A stretch of DNA of 64,000 bases from assembly GCA_015657535.1 (NCBI GenBank), contig JADHZB010000394.1, positions 1-64,000 on the forward strand, in the 5' to 3' direction. The DNA comes from Nephromyces sp. MM_2019 (lineage: Eukaryota; Apicomplexa; Aconoidasida; Nephromycida). This document shows positions 62,225-64,000 of the stretch, one piece after another. Under the pieces are notes generated by a model. It did not search any database. It had not been told where the DNA came from and saw only the letters and a program-made list of their open reading frames with translations. The number at the start of each line of letters is the position of its first letter. The first letter of the stretch is position 1. The position numbers and the translations under genes are program-made.

Positions 62225-63027
62225 TATATTCAAATTGGCAAAGAAAAACGTTCAGGTAAAAGTCCTTATAGAAGCTAAAACTAAAACGTTTTTTCTTTAA
62301 TCATTGGCTATGAGTAGAAACTGTTTTGACCCTTTGCAGACGTAATTGAGTTTTAACAGTATTATTATGTGATTTCTTTATAAATTTAATAATGTCTAGA
62401 TTAATAATTTAGTGTGTAGTTAATGTTGTCATTCAAATTTTTAACCAGTTCGGATGTATCTATTGACTAAGTGATCATTTATGCTAAAAATTTCCTTCTA
62501 TTTTTCATATAATCCATCGATGTCTTATATTTACTATCTTTTTATGAGATCTAACTTTATAATGGGATTATTGAAAGTTATTGATTCAGAGTAAGATATT
62601 AAAATTTATTTTTGAAAATTCAATATAGTTATGCATATTAGTTGATGATGTTGTTAAGTATTCTGTGTGAAGTTCTTTCTCAGGGAAAAATAAGAAATTA
62701 GGTTAAAAATTACTACTAAAATAATTCTTACATTTATAATTACTCTAGATATTCTGTTACAAGGAGATTAAAAATACAAATTGATGTAATTCTCTGTGCT
62801 AATTATTTAAAGTGACAAAAAAAAATTACATTTAGTAATATGATGATGTTGAGCTGATTTTCAAACAAGAGAATAAACTTAAAAAAGTAATATATTCCAT
62901 TTTTTCATAAATCTACATTTACTAGAATTAGAATAAAAACTTGTGTATTTAAGAGTCACAATAGAGAGAAGGGCAAAAGTAGTTTAAATAATTCGACATT
63001 GTTAAATAAAAATCATGCAAATATACT
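62225..63027. other. Intergenic spacer
   Basis: About 800 bases upstream of the MCM6-like gene. Inspected for missing MCM6 exons on the minus strand; none found. A 33-codon plus-strand frame from about 62171 is antisense to its first exon. AT-rich throughout. Confidence 0.5.
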
Positions 63028-64000
63028 TTAGAGTTGTAAGTTGTTTCGATATGGGAGTTCATAGTCATTAGCTTCATTAACAAGTCTTTGAAGAGGTTGA
63101 TATTCATCGAGATCATGCTCAATAGCTTTATCATCATCCTTGCCAACTGTTAAAAAGATGAGCCCTAAAATAATAACAATGATTCCAAAAACAAATAATG
63201 AATAATTCCGAGGATATTCATGATATACGAGCGTTGAAACTAAGGCTCCGGAAACAATCAACGAAGAATTAATTATAGAAGCTACAAATCCAGCTATTCC
63301 ATTTTTAAGACTCAAATTCCACAAGAAAGCTTGGAATAAGACAGATGCAATTGCGGAAAATGCCATAATAATGAAAAGTACAAGTTCCTCCGTGTTAAAT
63401 GGTTTGTTTGATAATTCATTAAAACCTATAGATAAAGCTTTACAAAACATATTTGTAAAGCCACCCATAAATCCACATGCAATTGGTAAGCTAACTTCGG
63501 ATATCCACCTAAAGTGTTTAATTTTTTTGAACTTTTTATATTGAAATAATAAAGCAGTAAAAACTATAGATGCATTAATTATTATGAAGATATAACTCCT
63601 TGATTCAAAGAAAAGTGCTTTGACAACTGATAGATCGGTAAAATCTTTAGCTGTTGAAGCTTGAACCAGAGTTATTATACCCAATATTTCAAGTAGAGAG
63701 CCAAAAGACTCTGTTAGAGTTATTTCTTCTTTTAGCCAAACTTTTGATATTAAGACAACAAATACAATATGTACCCCTGCAAATGATGAAACCAAACTAA
63801 GAGGAATGTATCTTAGTGCTAAAAATGTAAGCGCAGAATTAAAAGCAGTTGTGCATATTATACCAGCCCACCAAGTTGGGTTTTTGAGGAAGTGAATTCT
63901 TTTGTCAGGTTGACTCTCAGAAAGATGAGCCTTGCGAACAAGGCTGTCACCCAGAGCGCCAAAGAGGGCTGCTGCTGTGTTAATTGCAATACCAATCCAA
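63028..64000 (-). CDS. NIPA/DMT-superfamily transporter, N-terminus outside window
   Basis: Open from the right edge of the window, so the 5' end is missing; at least 323 codons end at 63028. Nine or so hydrophobic helices are visible, starting with WIGIAINTAAALFGALGDSL and continuing through FLALRYIPLSLVSSFAGVHI, LLEILGIITLVQAS, FIIINASIVFTALLFQY, EVSLPIACGFMGGFTNMF, LVLFIIMAFSAIASVLFQAF, GIAGFVASIINSSLIVSGAL and YSLFVFGIIVIILGLIFLTV. The order, the LKEEIT loop and the short acidic cytosolic tail suit the NIPA magnesium-transporter branch of the drug/metabolite transporter superfamily. Substrate specificity cannot be read from the sequence. No intron is seen in the visible part. Confidence 0.75.
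   Translation of the reverse strand, partial: WIGIAINTAAALFGALGDSLVRKAHLSESQPDKRIHFLKNPTWWAGIICTTAFNSALTFLALRYIPLSLVSSFAGVHIVFVVLISKVWLKEEITLTESFGSLLEILGIITLVQASTAKDFTDLSVVKALFFESRSYIFIIINASIVFTALLFQYKKFKKIKHFRWISEVSLPIACGFMGGFTNMFCKALSIGFNELSNKPFNTEELVLFIIMAFSAIASVLFQAFLWNLSLKNGIAGFVASIINSSLIVSGALVSTLVYHEYPRNYSLFVFGIIVIILGLIFLTVGKDDDKAIEHDLDEYQPLQRLVNEANDYELPYRNNLQL

Overview
The window is nuclear DNA from an AT-rich, intron-rich single-celled eukaryote that uses the standard genetic code (TAA, TAG and TGA all act as stops). I infer an apicomplexan or related alveolate: compact single-copy housekeeping genes, many short GT-AG introns, AT-rich spacers and two predicted secreted orphan proteins. 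No hallmark apicomplexan family (AP2, rhoptry or microneme protein) is present, so the placement is tentative. The intron load is much higher than expected for Cryptosporidium despite a similar base composition.

Layout. Positions 1 to about 5,100 are low-complexity, CA/TG- and TA-rich sequence with microsatellites, 16-bp and 28-bp tandem arrays and abrupt switches of the GT-rich strand; this looks subtelomeric, although no telomere repeat is visible. One 183-codon frame (3537-4085, minus) interrupted by a His-Thr microsatellite is the only gene-like signal there. From about 6.5 kb the sequence becomes ordinary gene space: a nine-exon 3-hydroxyisobutyrate dehydrogenase family enzyme (+), a small membrane protein (+), the U4/U6 snRNP protein SNU13 (+), a large secreted orphan (+), a RING1-type E3 ligase with a RAWUL-like tail (-), the spliceosome disassembly factor TFIP11/Ntr1 (+), a helical-repeat probable mitochondrial protein (+), ER BiP (+), a coiled-coil orphan (-), a secreted coiled-coil orphan (+), a WD40-like protein (-), BolA (-), a USP deubiquitinase (+), RCL1 (-), a START lipid-transfer protein (+), a polytopic membrane protein (-), UCHL3 (-), a DHHC palmitoyltransferase (-), a condensin subunit 3-like HEAT protein (-), a dolichyldiphosphatase (+), an EGLN/PhyA-type prolyl hydroxylase with an unknown N-terminal half (+), a stand-alone MCM6 C-terminal winged-helix gene (-) and, running off the right edge, a NIPA/DMT-type transporter (-).

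Most genes are unrelated housekeeping functions: RNA processing (SNU13, TFIP11, RCL1), ubiquitin (RING1-like, USP, UCHL3), ER and glycosylation (BiP, dolichyldiphosphatase), chromosome biology (condensin, MCM6 tail) and lipid/protein modification (START, DHHC). I see no operon, mobile element, CRISPR, tRNA or rRNA. Multi-exon models were assembled by hand from splice signals and frame. For the dehydrogenase, BiP, SNU13, UCHL3, the prolyl hydroxylase and the MCM6-like gene I summed exon lengths and each closes in frame. The most unusual items are the prolyl hydroxylase fused to an unrecognised N-terminal half, the orphan MCM6 tail and the RING1/RAWUL protein. I did not find a clear multi-gene novel system.
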